From the NCBI RefSeq assembly GCF_026210795.1, contig NC_089443.1:3162001-3226000 (forward strand): DNA of 64,000 bases, written 5' to 3'. Source of the stretch: Rhizophagus irregularis (Eukaryota > Glomeromycota > Glomeromycetes > Glomerales > Glomeraceae). Within the stretch, counting starts at the first letter, position 1; each line of letters opens with the position of its first letter. Positions 42,290-54,599 of this stretch are shown here, piece by piece. The translations under genes and the position numbers were made by a program. A model generated the notes under the pieces. It did not search any database. It was not told where the DNA came from and saw only the letters and a list, made by a program, of their open reading frames with translations.

Positions 42290-44690
42290 GAAGTACCTGT
42301 TGACTACGTCAACATTCTATACTTTACTTAATATAAATAATAATTGTAGTATATTCTTGGGTATAAGCATACTACAGGATCTATAATTGATCTTTTAACT
42401 GTATTAAAAATATTAGAATTGCTATTTTCATCAGGAATTTTTGCAGATATAATAGTATTATAATCATCAATAGTTTTAGGTTTATATTCTTGAGCAAGAA
42501 TAAAAAGAAGATAAGCATGAGGTAAATCATGCTTCTAGAATTCTATTGTGTATAAATAAACTATGACTTTTTCAAAAATGTCTTTTTTCAAAATATCATT
42601 CAATATTGATTCCAGTTTCATATTAAAGATATGACTTATTAAATCAGAATAATCTTTGCATATTTTGATTTGAAAGAAGAGCTTCACCATTTTGGATTAT
42701 ATATTATAGTGATAAATAAATCAGGTTTACCAAATACTTGTAAAATAGCTATTCTATTTTGATATATTTGTTAAGGTTCACCAATAAAACTTGAAGGTAT
42801 GGTAGTATAATCCACTGCCTTACATTTGACACATCATTACCTGAAATCATAGCATTCTGAAAGCCATTATATAATTCTGCACATATCTTCTTTTGATTAA
42901 ATTTTATATAATTTAATTGCATTTGTTTAACTACTGTATACATATCGACAATCTATTATTGAAATAGTCATCTATAGGAATATAAAGTCAATGCTTCTTC
43001 AGGTCATCCAACTTGAAAATAATATGAAAAATAATCATTGCAGTTACATTTTTTTTATCTGATGTGTTTAGTAATTCATTTTCATCACGATTTATTATTA
43101 TAAGTATAAGTAGATTCATTATTACATTTAGGAATGTTTGGATACCACATATCTTCTCCTCTTGGAAACATAAGAACATAATGAAGTACTGCATAAGCAT
43201 AATAAATCTTTGAAATTTGTTACATTTCTTTTTCACATGATGGTAATACAGTCAACTCCCTCTATAGTCACTTCCCGTTATAGTCACATTCTACTATATA
43301 GTCACACCAGTTGAATGTTCAAAACACTTTATTATTAAAATCTATCCTATATAGTCACAATCTATCTATAGTCACTATCACACCTATCCTCAAAAATCTT
43401 ATATTAAAAAGAACTATTTATAATCACAGTTATATAAAGAATATATTAAATAACTTGGCATCTAATAATCGTACAAAGATGTATTATAGCTTGTTAGAAT
43501 CGTCTCACTGAGACGAATCGAATGGTGGTAGTTTTATCCTTTTCCTTTCACTGGCTGACGAGTTATTCAACAAAATGTTAAACATCGGCATTATAATATT
43601 TCTTGATTTACATTTACTGCGCCATTTAACATTTTGCTAGATTTCTCGGTACCTAGTGATTGTAAAAAGACGATTTATAGCTCGTTGGAATCGCCTCATC
43701 GAGACGAATCGAATGGTGGTAAGCTCATCTCTCTGTGATCAATATTAACGGAGTTATTACTTAAAAACAATTTAATATTTTTTAATTTCGGAAATTGATC
43801 TAGTGATTGGATTTTGATGTATCTTATACCATTAGATTCGTCTCATCAAGACGAATCGAATGGTAGTAAGATCGTCTTTCTAGGATCAATATTGGCAGAG
43901 TTATTACACAAAAACCATTAATATTTTTTTAATTTTGGAAATTAATCTAGTAATTGGATTTCGACGTATTTTATACCATTAAAACCGTCTCATCAAGACG
44001 AATCGAATGGCGGTAAGATCATCCCTCTACAATTAATATTGGCGAAATTATGATACAATAAAGTTTTAAGTATAATTCTGGCTAAAATTATGTTAATTTT
44101 TGGCCGGAATTATGATATACAAATATAAGAAATTTTTTATATAGTTACATCTCTTTATAATCACCAAATATGGACTGTCCCAAATGTGTGACTATAAAGA
44201 GAGTTGACTGTATTATATCACGATTTTGATTTTCTGTTTCTTATTCATTTTCTATTATAATAACTACTACTTCTGATGTACTTGATGTATTATACCATTA
44301 TAAATCTCTTATTTTATTATCAATTATTGCTAATTTCAATTTAAATCTAATAATAGATCATTTCTTAGCAATTGTCCAGCTTGATGAAAGATATTAATAT
44401 ATGGATTGATTTTATGTAATATTTGTTGAAGTTCAATAAAAATATTAAAATCAAAGTTAGGTATTACACTTAATCTATTATTAATTTCATGGTCAAGTAT
44501 CATAAATGTAAATTGGGCAAAAGAAGATGGATTTTCAGGATTAGACAATAAAATACCCATTTTATGATACATTTCACCATGAATTCTAAAAGTGTAAATC
44601 CTACCTGTATCAGTAATTTGATAGTTAATATTTACTCTAAAGTAATTCTTGAAAAAGGGGAAGTATGACTTTTTTATTTGCATAGTATAT
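42290..44690 (-). pseudogene. Helitron Rep/helicase relic interrupted by a 962-bp MITE
   Basis: Read right to left: a 115-residue stretch with TGRIYTFRIHGEMYHKMGIL, SSFAQFTFMILDHEINNRLS and LQQILHKINPYINIFHQAGQ (44683-44336). After the MITE come ELLNTSDKKNVTAMIIFHI (about 43070), VVKQMQLNYIKFNQKKICAE then LYNGFQNAMISGNDVSNVRQ (42943-42790), and ILKKDIFEKVIVYLYTIEF then HDLPHAYLLFILAQEYKPKT (about 42600-42470). The last block corresponds to the HUH region (usually LPHAHIL) of the Helitron replication initiator; here the second histidine is Tyr. Stops and frame changes throughout make it inactive. Confidence 0.75.
43249..44210. mobile_element. 962-bp TA-flanked MITE (CAGTCAACTCCCTCTATAGT family), copy 1
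   Basis: Ends CAGTCAACTCCCTCTATAGT and the complement of GTGACTATAAAGAGAGTTGA then CTG, with TA at 43247-43248 and 44211-44212. The TIR and TA target resemble pogo/Tc1-type elements. The interior holds four copies of a module with GACGAATCGAATGGTGGTAA (first at about 43512, then 43705, 43853, 43999). The open frames inside are repeated in all copies and are not genes. Confidence 0.85.
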
Positions 44691-44811
44691 GGTATTTTGA
44701 TGCTTATTTATTCTTTCATCAATTTATATTATAGCTTTATATTTGTTATATCTATGTTCTATTTGACCTAGTGAATGGTATTCTAATCTAAAAGAAATCC
44801 ATGGATAAATA

Positions 44812-45771
44812 CATCAACTCCCTCTATAGTCACTCCCGTTATAGTCACATTCTACTATATAGTCACACCAGTTGAATGTTCAAAACACTTTATTATTAAA
44901 ATCTATCTTATATAGTCACAATCTATCTATAGTCACTATCACACCTATCCTCAAAAATCTTATATTAAAAAGAACTGTTTATAATCACAGTTATATAAAG
45001 AATATATTAAATAACTTGGCATCTAATAATCGTACAAAGATGTACCATAGCTTGTTAGAATCGTCTCACTGTGACGAATCGAATGGTGATAGTTTTATCC
45101 TTTTATGATCACTGGCTGATGAATTATTCGACAAAATGTTAAGCATCGGCATTATTATATTTCTTGATTTACGTTTACTGCGCCATTTAACATTTTGCTA
45201 AATTTCTTGGTACCTAGTGATTGTAAAAAGACGATTAATAGCTCGTTGGAATCGCCTCATCAAGACGAATCGAATGGTGGTAAGCTCATCTCTCTGTGAT
45301 CAATATTGACGGAGTTACTACTTAAAAACCATTTAATATTTTTTAATTTCGGAAATTGATCTAGTGATTGGATTTCGATGTATTTTATACCATTAGATTC
45401 GTCGCATCAAGACGAATCGAATGGTAGTAAGATCGTCTCTCTAGGATCAATATTGGCAGAGTTATTACACAAAAACCATTAATATTTTTTTAATTTTGGA
45501 AATTAATCTAGTGATTGGATTTCGATGTATTTTATACCATTAGAACCGTCTCATCGAGACGAATCGAATGGCGGTAAGATCATTTCTCTACAATTAATAT
45601 TGGCGGAGTTATGATACAATAAAGTTTTAAGTATAATTTTGCCCAAAATTATGTTAATTTTTGGCCGGAATTATGATATACTAATATAAGAAATTTTTTA
45701 TATAGTCACATCTCTTTATAATCACCAAATATGGACTGTCCCAAATGTGTGACTATAAAGAGAGTTGACTG
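44812..45771. mobile_element. 960-bp TA-flanked MITE, copy 2
   Basis: The same family and orientation as 43249-44210 and highly similar along its length. TA at 44810-44811 and 45772-45773. The left end has CATCAACTCC, a one-base loss against CAGTCAACTCC. Four modules at about 45072, 45265, 45413 and 45563. Confidence 0.85.
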
Positions 45772-45773
45772 TA

Positions 45774-46421
45774 CATGTTTTAGAAATTTGTGCTAATTAA
45801 TCAATTTTATTACCAACTTCATCCTTTTGTTCTTTTAGTTAGTCATGTTATAGGTACATTTTCCTTTTTACCTGAATGCTTTTAATTTAATTACAAAAAT
45901 ATTGCATTAAGTATTCTTTGACATTCTTTAAAAACTTCATAATTCATATTCATATTATATATTATAATATTATAATTAAATTTTAAAACCTTTTAAAAAA
46001 AATTTGGTTAGAAGTTTAGAAGTTTTAAATAAATTTAAAAACTTTTTAGAAAAAAGTAGTTAGGTGTTTCAAATGCATTTAAAAAGGTTTTAAAAAAAAG
46101 ATTATCAATATTAGTTATTTAATGATAAAAAATTACTATACAATTTTAACAAATTATGATTGTATTTATACTAATATGGTAATTCCGGCCAAAGTTAAGT
46201 GATTGTTATAATAATTTCCTTTTTTGTATTTTTGCGTAGCCTGAGCCTCAATTTTTGTGATAATCTATAGCTTCGGCCAGAATTAAGAGTTCGGCAAATT
46301 AATATCCTTTTTTGGATTTTTGTGTTTTCCCAAACTTGAAGTAATAGAAGTTATAGCTTCAGCCGGAATTAAGTGATCAGCAAATAAAATTCCTTTTTTG
46401 GATTCTTGTGTAATCCAAAAT
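45774..46421. other. AT-rich gap with a degenerate tandem repeat
   Basis: From about 46180 a unit of roughly 90-100 bp recurs three times: (A/T)TTCCGGCC-like start, AAGTGAT or AGAGTTCGGCAAAT, TTCCTTTTTTGGATTTTTGTG, then YCCAAA. A fourth piece follows the MITE at about 46650-46675. No gene. Confidence 0.5.
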
Positions 46422-46621
46422 GGGAAAATCTTACCACACCACCCTCAGTTACACAGTGACATTTAGCGTCACATTGTCACGTGATATCTGCGTTCGCATT
46501 TTTTATATTTATCTGAAGGACTTAGTTTTTTTTATTAGCCTGATCTCTATTTGTCACGCACCTCAGACATCACACCCTAACAAATATTTGTGTAACTGAG
46601 GGTGGTGTGGTAAGACTACCC
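46422..46621. mobile_element. 200-bp MITE
   Basis: The left end GGGAAAATCTTACCACACCA and right-end complement GGGTAGTCTTACCACACCAC continue through CCCTCAGTTACACA. Flanking 8-mers TCCAAAAT (46414-46421) and TCCAAAAC (46622-46629) fit an 8-bp target duplication of hAT type with one change. Confidence 0.75.
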
Positions 46622-46629
46622 TCCAAAAC

Positions 46630-48310
46630 GTTGAATTTTTCCAGGCGACAAAATTTCCTTTTTTGGATTTTGTATAGCGTCACGTGATATCTCGACCAAT
46701 GAAAACTGTATCACACAATTTAAAGTTTATTTATACAGGTAGTCTAAACATTACGCCACGTAATACCGTCAATGATTTTTAATATATAGATTATTATTAT
46801 TATACTTAAAAGAAAATTTGAATTATATATATATATATATTTTATTACAGTACATTTATGAATTTATTAAAATAATTAGTAAAGTTAAACTAATATTATT
46901 AATTCATAAACTGCTCATTATATTATTAAAATACCTTGCCAAATGATCTAATATATATATAATATGTTTTTTAGTTAAAAGCCCTATTTTTTCTGCAAAA
47001 GTAACTATAGGACCTATTATACTGCAATTGATTTTTCATTATTTTTATTAGTTCTTTTATTAATAACAATTTTTTGTTTTTTTCCCTTTCAATGATTATA
47101 CAGATCCATCTATTATATACAATAGAATATATTTTTACAACAAACTATTATTTCCATTTGATTTCTTTTTTATTAAGAGTACTAGTTATATATATAATAT
47201 AAATTTTACTATATAATGTTAGGAGATAGATGGCATCTAATAGTAATTATTTTTTTTTTAATACCTAAAATTACTTTACAAATATTCAATTCTGTATATT
47301 ATAAAATTCAGATGTTTTCTGAATGTGTTATGAAAATGTTTGATAATTTAAATGCGATATTAAACATTTTTTAGAGATTTTTTGTTAGAATTTTATTATA
47401 ATTGTATTTAAAAGAAGACTTCATGTAAGCTTTAAATTGTTCCATTTTTTATGTAAAAGAAAGTTTCATCTTTGTATTCAAAAAATAATTTTTAAGTGAA
47501 AGAAAGCTTCATCTTTGTATTCAAAAATGGTTTTTTCTAATTTTTCCTGTGACAGTTGTTTTAAAAAGTCAGATTTTCTGATAAATTACATAATTTTGGT
47601 AGTTACTTCTAATTTAATCAGTGTAAACTCTTGTTCATAACCTAAGTATTTGTTATACCTCCATAAATGCACCTTCTATAAGTGCATTCCCTTCCTATAT
47701 GTATGCCATGGTTTGGTCCTAAGCTAGAAATTTAGAGCTAAATGCACACCCTTTATGTTCTACACATACATATAATTCTGAATTCTGAGTATATTAGAAC
47801 ACTCTCCATAAATGCATTCACGTGACAATTATATAATATTGACCAATCATCAATAAATTTGGTTTTTTAAAATAGATAAATTTGACAATTTACTTTTTTT
47901 TGAATAAAAAATATTTTTCAATTTTTTTAATTTTATTATATTATTTTACACTACAGATCATTTTTATATGTGCAATTCTTTCATTAAAATGAAAATATAA
48001 AATAAAAGTGAATTTAAATAAATATTCTTTCCAATTACTAATATTGATTTTTCTATTAGCTTTTCTTTAAATGCACACCCTCTCTAACTGCATGTGCATG
48101 ACTAATGTGCACTTATGGAGATGCAAATATATATGAAAATAGAAGTTAGCAAATTTTATAATCAAATAGAAAAACAAAAAAAATAAAAGGATATTAAAAT
48201 AAAATAGATAAATAAACAAATTATAATAAATGCAATATAATAAAAAAAAAGTAAATATACCATACAATTATTAATAAAAGAGCCAAAAAATCTAATGAAA
48301 AAAAAAAATA
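46630..48310. other. AT-rich region without a recognisable gene
   Basis: An AT dinucleotide tract lies at about 46827-46842. GAAAGTTTCATCTTTGTATT is repeated at about 47460 and 47503, followed by CAAAAA. ATGCACACCCT and ATAAATGCAT-type phrases recur at 47640-48075. No coding or RNA structure seen. Confidence 0.4.
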
Positions 48311-48482
48311 CAGTAAACTCTTGTTATAATGAACCTTAGGTTTCAAACTTCAACTTCGCTATAAGGCTATAGTGAAGATTTTAAGAGATTTGATTGGTTA
48401 ATTCATTATAGCAAGGGGAAATTTATTATAGTTTTCTGAAAAATTCACTATATCAAGGGTTCGCTATATCAAGGTTTAACTG
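48311..48482. mobile_element. 172-bp TA-flanked MITE (CAGTMAACYCTTGTTATAAC family)
   Basis: TA at 48309-48310 and 48483-48484. The left end is CAGTAAACTCTTGTTATAAT and the right end is ATATCAAGGTTTAACTG. Same length and layout as 61627-61798 (inverted) and the shell of 55748-56365. Confidence 0.85.
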
Positions 48483-48606
48483 TACTATATTAGAATAAAA
48501 TTAAAAAAATGTAATGAATAAAATAAAAAAAATAAGACTAACATATTGTATTTGTAAAAACTGAAAAGAATAAAGACTTAGATATTTTCTTGAGGTATAG
48601 AGATAA

Positions 48607-48818
48607 GGGGATGGCCAGAAATGACATAATTTAAATTTTAGGATTTTTGACCCTCCCCTCTCTATGTCATCATTCATTTTAGAAAATGTAAAATTAAAAC
48701 ACAATTCTGACTAGAATTAGTATATTAATTACAAGTGTCTAAAAATGGAAGATGTGTAACATCATCATGATCTTAACCCTTCACCCTTTAGAAAATGACG
48801 TCATTTCTGGCCATCCCC
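48607..48818. mobile_element. 212-bp TAA-flanked MITE related to the 19325-28554 element
   Basis: Ends GGGGATGGCCAGAAATGACR and complement, with TAA at 48604-48606 and 48819-48821. The end pattern GGGG-x-GGCC, AAATGACGTCATTT and a nearby TTTTTG-x-CCCTCCC matches the termini of the large DDE element, so this may be its non-autonomous derivative. Confidence 0.7.
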
Positions 48819-49048
48819 TAAACTGTATTGCTTATACAATCAGCTAAACTATACTGTATGAATTTTTTTTTGAAATTTATTGTACAGTACAGTATAGTAC
48901 TATATAAAGCACTATATTGTACTGTATGATAAATTAAAAAAACTTGTATAGTACAATTTATTACTATACTTGTAATTACAGTCAACTCTCTCTATAGTCA
49001 CATTTTACTATATAGTCACACCAGTTGAATGTTCAAAACACTTTATTA

Positions 49049-49411
49049 CTTTACTAAAAATGGCCAATTTTTTGAAATGATTTTGTAATAATTTTAAAAT
49101 ACTACAAAAATACATTTAATACATCAAAATGTTTTTATTATATTTTTGCTATTATTTTGTAATTGTATTGTATCTAGGTCTATAAAAATAACTCAAAATA
49201 ATATCACAATAATTTTTTAATATTTTTGTTATTATTTTATTATTATAATATAATTAACTTTGATATTATTTTAATATTTTAATCTCAAAAATACCTTAAA
49301 TATATCTTGATATATTTTAAAAATTTTACAAAATAATTGCACAATTGTTTTGAAAGCCATTGTATCTAGGTCTATAAAAATATTTCAAAAAATTGGCCAT
49401 TTTTAGTAAAG
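49049..49411. mobile_element. 363-bp TA-flanked MITE, copy 1
   Basis: The terminal repeats CTTTACTAAAAATGGCCAAT then TTTTTGAAAT are perfect inverted copies of about 30 bp. TA is at 49047-49048 and 49412-49413. The empty site is present in sister MITEs (CACTTTATTATTAAAATC at about 43326 and 44886), which proves a TA duplication. Confidence 0.9.
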
Positions 49412-51763
49412 TATTAAAATCTATCCTATATAGTCACAATCTATCTATAGTCACTATCACACCTATCCTCAAAAATCTTATATTAAAAAGAACCGTTTAT
49501 AATCACAGTTATATAAAGAATATATTAAATAACTTGGCATCTAATAATCGTACAAAGATGTACCATAGCTTGTTAGAATCGTTTCACTAAAATGAATTGA
49601 ATAGTGGTAGTTTTATCCTTTTACTGTGCAAACAGTCTTATGACTTTATCTTTTATTTATATTTTGGTTTCAAAAGTTTAAAGTCGAACAATATTACAAA
49701 AATAAGAAAATAAACTAATAAAAAATAAAAAGAGTAACTTCATGACTCATACAAGTTAAACTAAAATAAATTAAAGCAAAGAAAAACTAAACTATTACAG
49801 AATCACATACCCCAACTTTACCCGAAGGCCAGCGTGAGTCAACTATCCAACATCCAAAAATCCAGTCCATTACCAGAAAGAAATCCTAAGAGGTTGAACT
49901 GTTAAGCGACGCAGAAAATCCAAGTGCGAGATCCAAGATCCACCCCGAATTATAGAAGAGGATATTCAAGAAATCCAGGAATCCTGAGAAACTGTCGCCA
50001 AAGAAGAGTTGTGATGATGAGAAGAAGTATTAAAAGGAGAAGCAGTAGAAGGGCCATGTTGTTTCATTGAAGCAGAAATTCCCTAAGATTCTTCCCAGGT
50101 ATGGAAAAGAACGTTTCTACACAGCCAAATTTCACTATATAACTTGACTTAAAAGTCGTTGAAGAGAGGAGAAAGAGTCTTATATACCATGAAAAGAGAA
50201 AAATAATTCTTCAAAAATGATATTAAATGAGCAGGGAGCAATCCTCTTGTAAGCCACAAGCATGAGGATGAAGAAGTATCAAAATTCCAACAATCCAGTG
50301 CAGAGAAATCGTCTTGGAAAGAGACAGGTAAAGGCTTCAAAGCTGAAAAGAAAATAAAACAACTATCCCAGAACTTAACAATTTCAGTACGGTATGTTAA
50401 ACACGAATTGAGATCAGGAAGAATATAAGGACAAGTCCAAAGATGATTCAAGTCTTCAGAAGCAGTATTGCATTGCAGGCAAAGCCATTCAGGAGAATAA
50501 AGATAAGGTTTGCGTTATTGTAAGGTAGTTAAAGTAGGCAACATATCTAAAAAGAGCTTGATACAGAAAATCCAAAATTCCAGACGACCGTTCTTATGTG
50601 AAGCAAAACCTTTGATACTGGAAAGACAAAAATGAATACCAGCCCAATTGAAGAGTGTAGGAGAACCTAGTAACACAGTGAACCGTGTCAATAAACAAAA
50701 AGATAAAAGATTATGAGCATTGGTGATAGATCGCAGAAAATGACAAATATTCATGTCAATAGGCAAGAAGTTGAAGGTCAGAACACATGGCACTTGACAA
50801 AAAGCCAAAGGTAAGAAAGTAGATTGAAAAGATGAATGTGCAGCTTTAGCTAAGGAATCCACTTGTATATTAAGCACATTGCCATTATAAGCAGAGACTT
50901 TAACCAATTCAACTTTTAAATTTCAGTCCAGAATGAGGCGTCTAATAGAAAGCCAAAGAAGGTGATTGGATTGCCGAAGCAGTTTAGGGGAAAAAGGGGC
51001 ATCAACAAAACACTTTCAAAGTGTAATAAACTGAGCACAATCCGTGTTAATCGTAACTGAAGAACCAGGAGAGAGAGCATATAAACCAAAAATAATAGCA
51101 TAAATTTCTGATCGTAGAGCTGAAGGAAAACAAGAGGGAAAGCTTAAGGGCGACGAGTCCAAAATAAATCCATCATCGTCCAAGGCCAACCAAGCAGAAG
51201 CCATAGAAGGAGAAGAAAAATTTTGTTCCTGGTGAAAAGAACTATCAGTATATAATGTTTGCGTAGAAAGAGGCAAAGATGATATAAAAACATCATCATT
51301 CGTTGCTACTGGACAATTAAAGCCAGCGGAAAACGTAGAGGGTGGATTAGCCAATTGTATAAGGGCCAAAGAAGTAGCGTAACTCTAAGAGGTGAACAAA
51401 GTTATAGGAAAATAGTTTGTAGGGTATCCCATGGTATCAGAAAGGATAATTTGGAAGAAACATTTTTTACTATTACAACGCTATTTAATTGCAGATTTCT
51501 TGGATAAGGCAGGAATGTTGTAGGAACAACCAGGATAAGGATTATAGGATTATTCATCAGCAGAGGTGAATACAGGAAGCCAATGAGACATTATAGCAGA
51601 GTCTTTTTTCCTGTAAGTAATACACACACGACCAACAGATAAAGTATGGGTAGCAGAATCAAAATTAATTGCCCATTGAGGATAAAAGCTATAATCTTTA
51701 GTAGATTCATCTAAAGACAAGGTGAAGCTAAAGTATAAGAAGAATTAATAAAATATGAAGACT

Positions 51764-52126
51764 CTTTACTAAAAATGGCCAATTTTTTGAAATGATTTTG
51801 TAATAATTTTAAAATACTACAAAAATACATTTAATACATCAAAATGTTTTTATTATATTTTTGCTATTATTTTGTAATTGTATTGTATCTAGGTCTATAA
51901 AAATAACTCAAAATAATATCACAATAATTTTTTAATATTTTTGTTATTATTTTATTATTATAATATAATTAACTTTGATATTATTTTAATATTTTAATCT
52001 CAAAAATACCTTAAATATATCTTGATATATTTTAAAAATTTTACAAAATAATTGCACAATTGTTTTGAAAGCCATTGTATCTAGGTCTATAAAAATATTT
52101 CAAAAAATTGGCCATTTTTAGTAAAG
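51764..52126. mobile_element. 363-bp MITE, copy 2 (inside the LINE)
   Basis: Identical in length and nearly in sequence to 49049-49411, with both CTTTACTAAAAATGGCC ends. The flanks are GACT and GATA, without the TA duplication seen for the other two copies. Confidence 0.85.
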
Positions 52127-52142
52127 GATAAAAACAAAGCTT

Positions 52143-52495
52143 TACAGAAACTTTAAGTTTTCAAGTGATATCATTTCGATATCATTTCAATATCATTTCA
52201 ATATCGATTTAATATCGATACAATATCAAAATAAAGTATTATCACTTCGATATCATTTCGATATTAAATCGATATTAAAATGATATCAAAATGATAATAG
52301 AAATAATATCGAAACAACATCTTTAAGTTTAATTTAAAGATGTCATTTCGATATTATTTTAATTATCATTTCGATATCATTTTAATATCGATTTAATATT
52401 GAAATGATATCGAAGTGATAATACTTTATTTTGATATTGTATCGATATTAAATCGATATTGAAATGATATCGAAATGATACCGTTAAGATAAACT
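52143..52495. repeat. About 350-bp palindrome of ATATCATTTCGATATC repeats
   Basis: Tandem variants of GATATCATTTCGATATC and AATATCGATTTAATATCG are arranged as an inverted repeat around about 52322 (CTTTAAGTTTAATTTAAAG). The two arms are near-perfect complements over about 160 bp. It interrupts the LINE reading frame, so it is an insertion. It would form a cruciform or long hairpin. Confidence 0.75.
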
Positions 52496-53235
52496 GAAAC
52501 CAAGTAAGAATTCGTCCTTTTTGTCCAACAATACCAAGGTATCGAAGATCAGACCAAATCATAAGGTAACGTCTGCAAGGTAAAGCTAGTTAAGCAAGGA
52601 CAAAGACGTTCAAATTTTTCCAAAGTTTTCAACCTTTCTAAAAAATGGATAGTGGTAGAATAGATCGCAAAGGCAGGGCAGGTTGTAGATCACGCCTTAG
52701 AGGTCGGAGGAGAAGAGACCACGTGATATTGATTCATGAAGAAAATAAAATCGAATTAAACAAAGTATGGGTCTGAAGGGAAACAACTTGTAACCATGGT
52801 TCCAGGTTGATAGTAGTCAGGCAACTTTCAGCGCCCAAATAGTCTTGAAGATAGGAAATAGCATAATTGGTAAAACCTTTAAAATCAGGATGGGTAAAAA
52901 TTTTTTGCCAAGATGCAATATGAGAAGAAAGGAACCGATAAAAGGCGTGCTGAATTGAGAAAGGAAGTTTTAAGAAAAGCAAAGCCAGAGGAGTAGTAGC
53001 AGCAAAGTTTTATCCTTTTACGATCACTGGCTGATGAGTTATTCAACAAAATGTTAAGCATCAGCATTATTATATTTCTTGATTTATGTTTACTGTGCCA
53101 TTTAACATTTTGCTAAATATCTCGGTACCTAGTGATTGTGAAAAGATGATTGATAGCTCGTTGGGATCGCCTCATCAAGACGAATCGAATGGTGGTAAGC
53201 TTATCTCTCTGTGATCAATATTGACAGAGTTACTA

Positions 53236-53598
53236 CTTTACTAAAAATGGCCAATTTTTTGAAATGATTTTGTAATAATTTTAAAATACTACAAAAATAC
53301 ATTTAATACATTAAAATGTTTTTATTATATTTTTGTTATTATTTTGTAATTATATTGTATCTAGGTCTATAAAAATAACTCAAAATAATATCACAATAAT
53401 TTTTTAATATTTTTGTTATTATTTTATTATTATAATATAATTAACTTTGATATCATTTTAATATTTTAATCTCAAAAATACCTCAAATATATCTTGATAT
53501 ATTTTAAAAATTTTACAAAATAATTGCACAATTGTTTTGAAAGCCATTGTATCTAGGTCTATAAAAATATTTCAAAAAATTGGCCATTTTTAGTAAAG
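53236..53598. mobile_element. 363-bp TA-flanked MITE, copy 3
   Basis: CTTTACTAAAAATGGCCAAT ends, TA at 53234-53235 and 53599-53600. The empty site GTTACTACTTAAAAAC is seen in MITE copy 2 at about 45315. Very few differences from the other two copies. Confidence 0.9.
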
Positions 53599-54051
53599 TA
53601 CTTAAAAACTATTTAATATTTTTTAATTTTGGAAATTGATCTAGTGATTGGATTTCGATGTATTTTATACCATTAGATTCGTCGCATCAAGACGAATCGA
53701 ATGGTAGTAAGATTGTCTCTCTAGGATCAATATTGGCAGAATTATTACACAAAAACCATTGATATTTTTTTAATTTTGGAAATTAATCTAGTGATTGGAT
53801 TTCGATGTATTTTATACCATTAGAACCGTCTCATCAAGACGAATCAAATGGCAGTAAGATTATCTCTCTACGATTAATATTGGAGGAGTTACGATACAAT
53901 AAAGTTTTAAGTATAATTTTGACCAAAATTATGTTAATTTTTGGCCAGAATTATAATATACTAATATAAGAAATTTTTTATATAATTACATCTCTTTATA
54001 ATCACCAAATATGAACTGTTCCAAATGTGTGACTATAAAGAGAGTTGGCTG

Positions 54052-54599
54052 TGTATTTATAATAGGTATGTAGATAATTTTTGATATACTGATTAATTTA
54101 ATTCAAATAATAACTTTTTAATCTACACGTTTTTCACTTATAACTGCACTTTTCTTATTAAAATAAATAAAATAAATTAAAATATTTTATTAATTATTAT
54201 TACGATTGAAATTTTATTAATATTACTAATTTACATAAAATTCTTTTTACAATTTAACAGATTTTTTTATTTCTAATAAATTTTAAAGGATATTTATTTA
54301 AGAATGTTGCTAATTTGCACTCGAGGTGAAATCACCTAAGGGTGATTTCACCTAGATCACGATTAATTTATTAAATTTATTAAATTTAATATTTCTCACT
54401 TCATAATTTGGCATATAAATCCCCTGTAAATTTTTTAAAATTTTTTGATTGGCTAAATTTTTTTAAATATACTGTATGCTTAAAATATTTTTGCACTAAA
54501 AGTTTATAACAATTTATTAATTTTTAATAGATTACATGATTTATTGATTGAAAAAAACAAACTCATACTATCCAAAATTCTAAATTTTTTGATAGAAAT
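54052..54599. other. AT-rich gap with a small palindrome
   Basis: GGTGAAATCACCTAAGGGTG then ATTTCACC (about 54325-54353) is a palindrome. Related GGTGAATTTCACC-type phrases recur at 56625-56745, 59420-59440 and 60830-60915. No gene. Confidence 0.4.

Larger units (their letters stand above)
49625..53005 (-). mobile_element. 5'-truncated non-LTR retroelement with RNase H
   Basis: It lies between exact 16-bp duplications AGTTTTATCCTTTTAC (49609-49624 and 53006-53021) inside MITE copy 3; sister copies show the undisturbed site. The minus-strand content is the last part of a reverse-transcriptase polyprotein. It was itself hit by a 363-bp MITE and contains a palindromic block at 52143-52495. Confidence 0.8.
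49870..53005 (-). pseudogene. LINE polyprotein C-terminal part: RNase H and CCHC-like finger
   Basis: Read right to left: PFSIQHAFYRFLSSHIASWQ, PDFKGFTNYAISYLQDYLGA and LEPWLQVVSLQTHTLF (52982-52734, end of the RT region). Then PQWAINFDSATHTLSVGRVC (about 51680), and an RNase H domain with YTDSSF, ALRSEIYAIIFGLYAL and INTDCAQFI (51369-51016), giving the D-E-D residues. Then QVDSLAKAAHSSF (about 50850), DMNICHFLRSITNAHNLLSF and CLQCNTASEDLNHLWTCPY (about 50480-50430), a CCHC-type finger common at LINE C-termini. In-frame stops near 51005, 50517 and elsewhere show it is dead. Confidence 0.75.
48979..54051. mobile_element. 960-bp-family MITE, copy 3, inflated to 5 kb by nested insertions
   Basis: The left end CAGTCAACTCTCTCTATAGT has TA at 48977-48978; the right end is GAGAGTTGGCTG. 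Compared with copies 1 and 2 it is interrupted by two 363-bp MITEs (49049-49411 and 53236-53598) and a truncated LINE (49625-53005). The pieces line up with 43249-44210 on each side of every insertion. Confidence 0.8.

Noticed and set aside
43311-43511. A 66-codon frame (MNVQNTLLLKSILYSHNLSI) repeated at 44872 and partly at 49393
   Set aside because: It lies in the 5' part of a MITE family, starts inside a repeat of AGTCAC motifs, and has AT-driven composition. Conservation follows the MITE.
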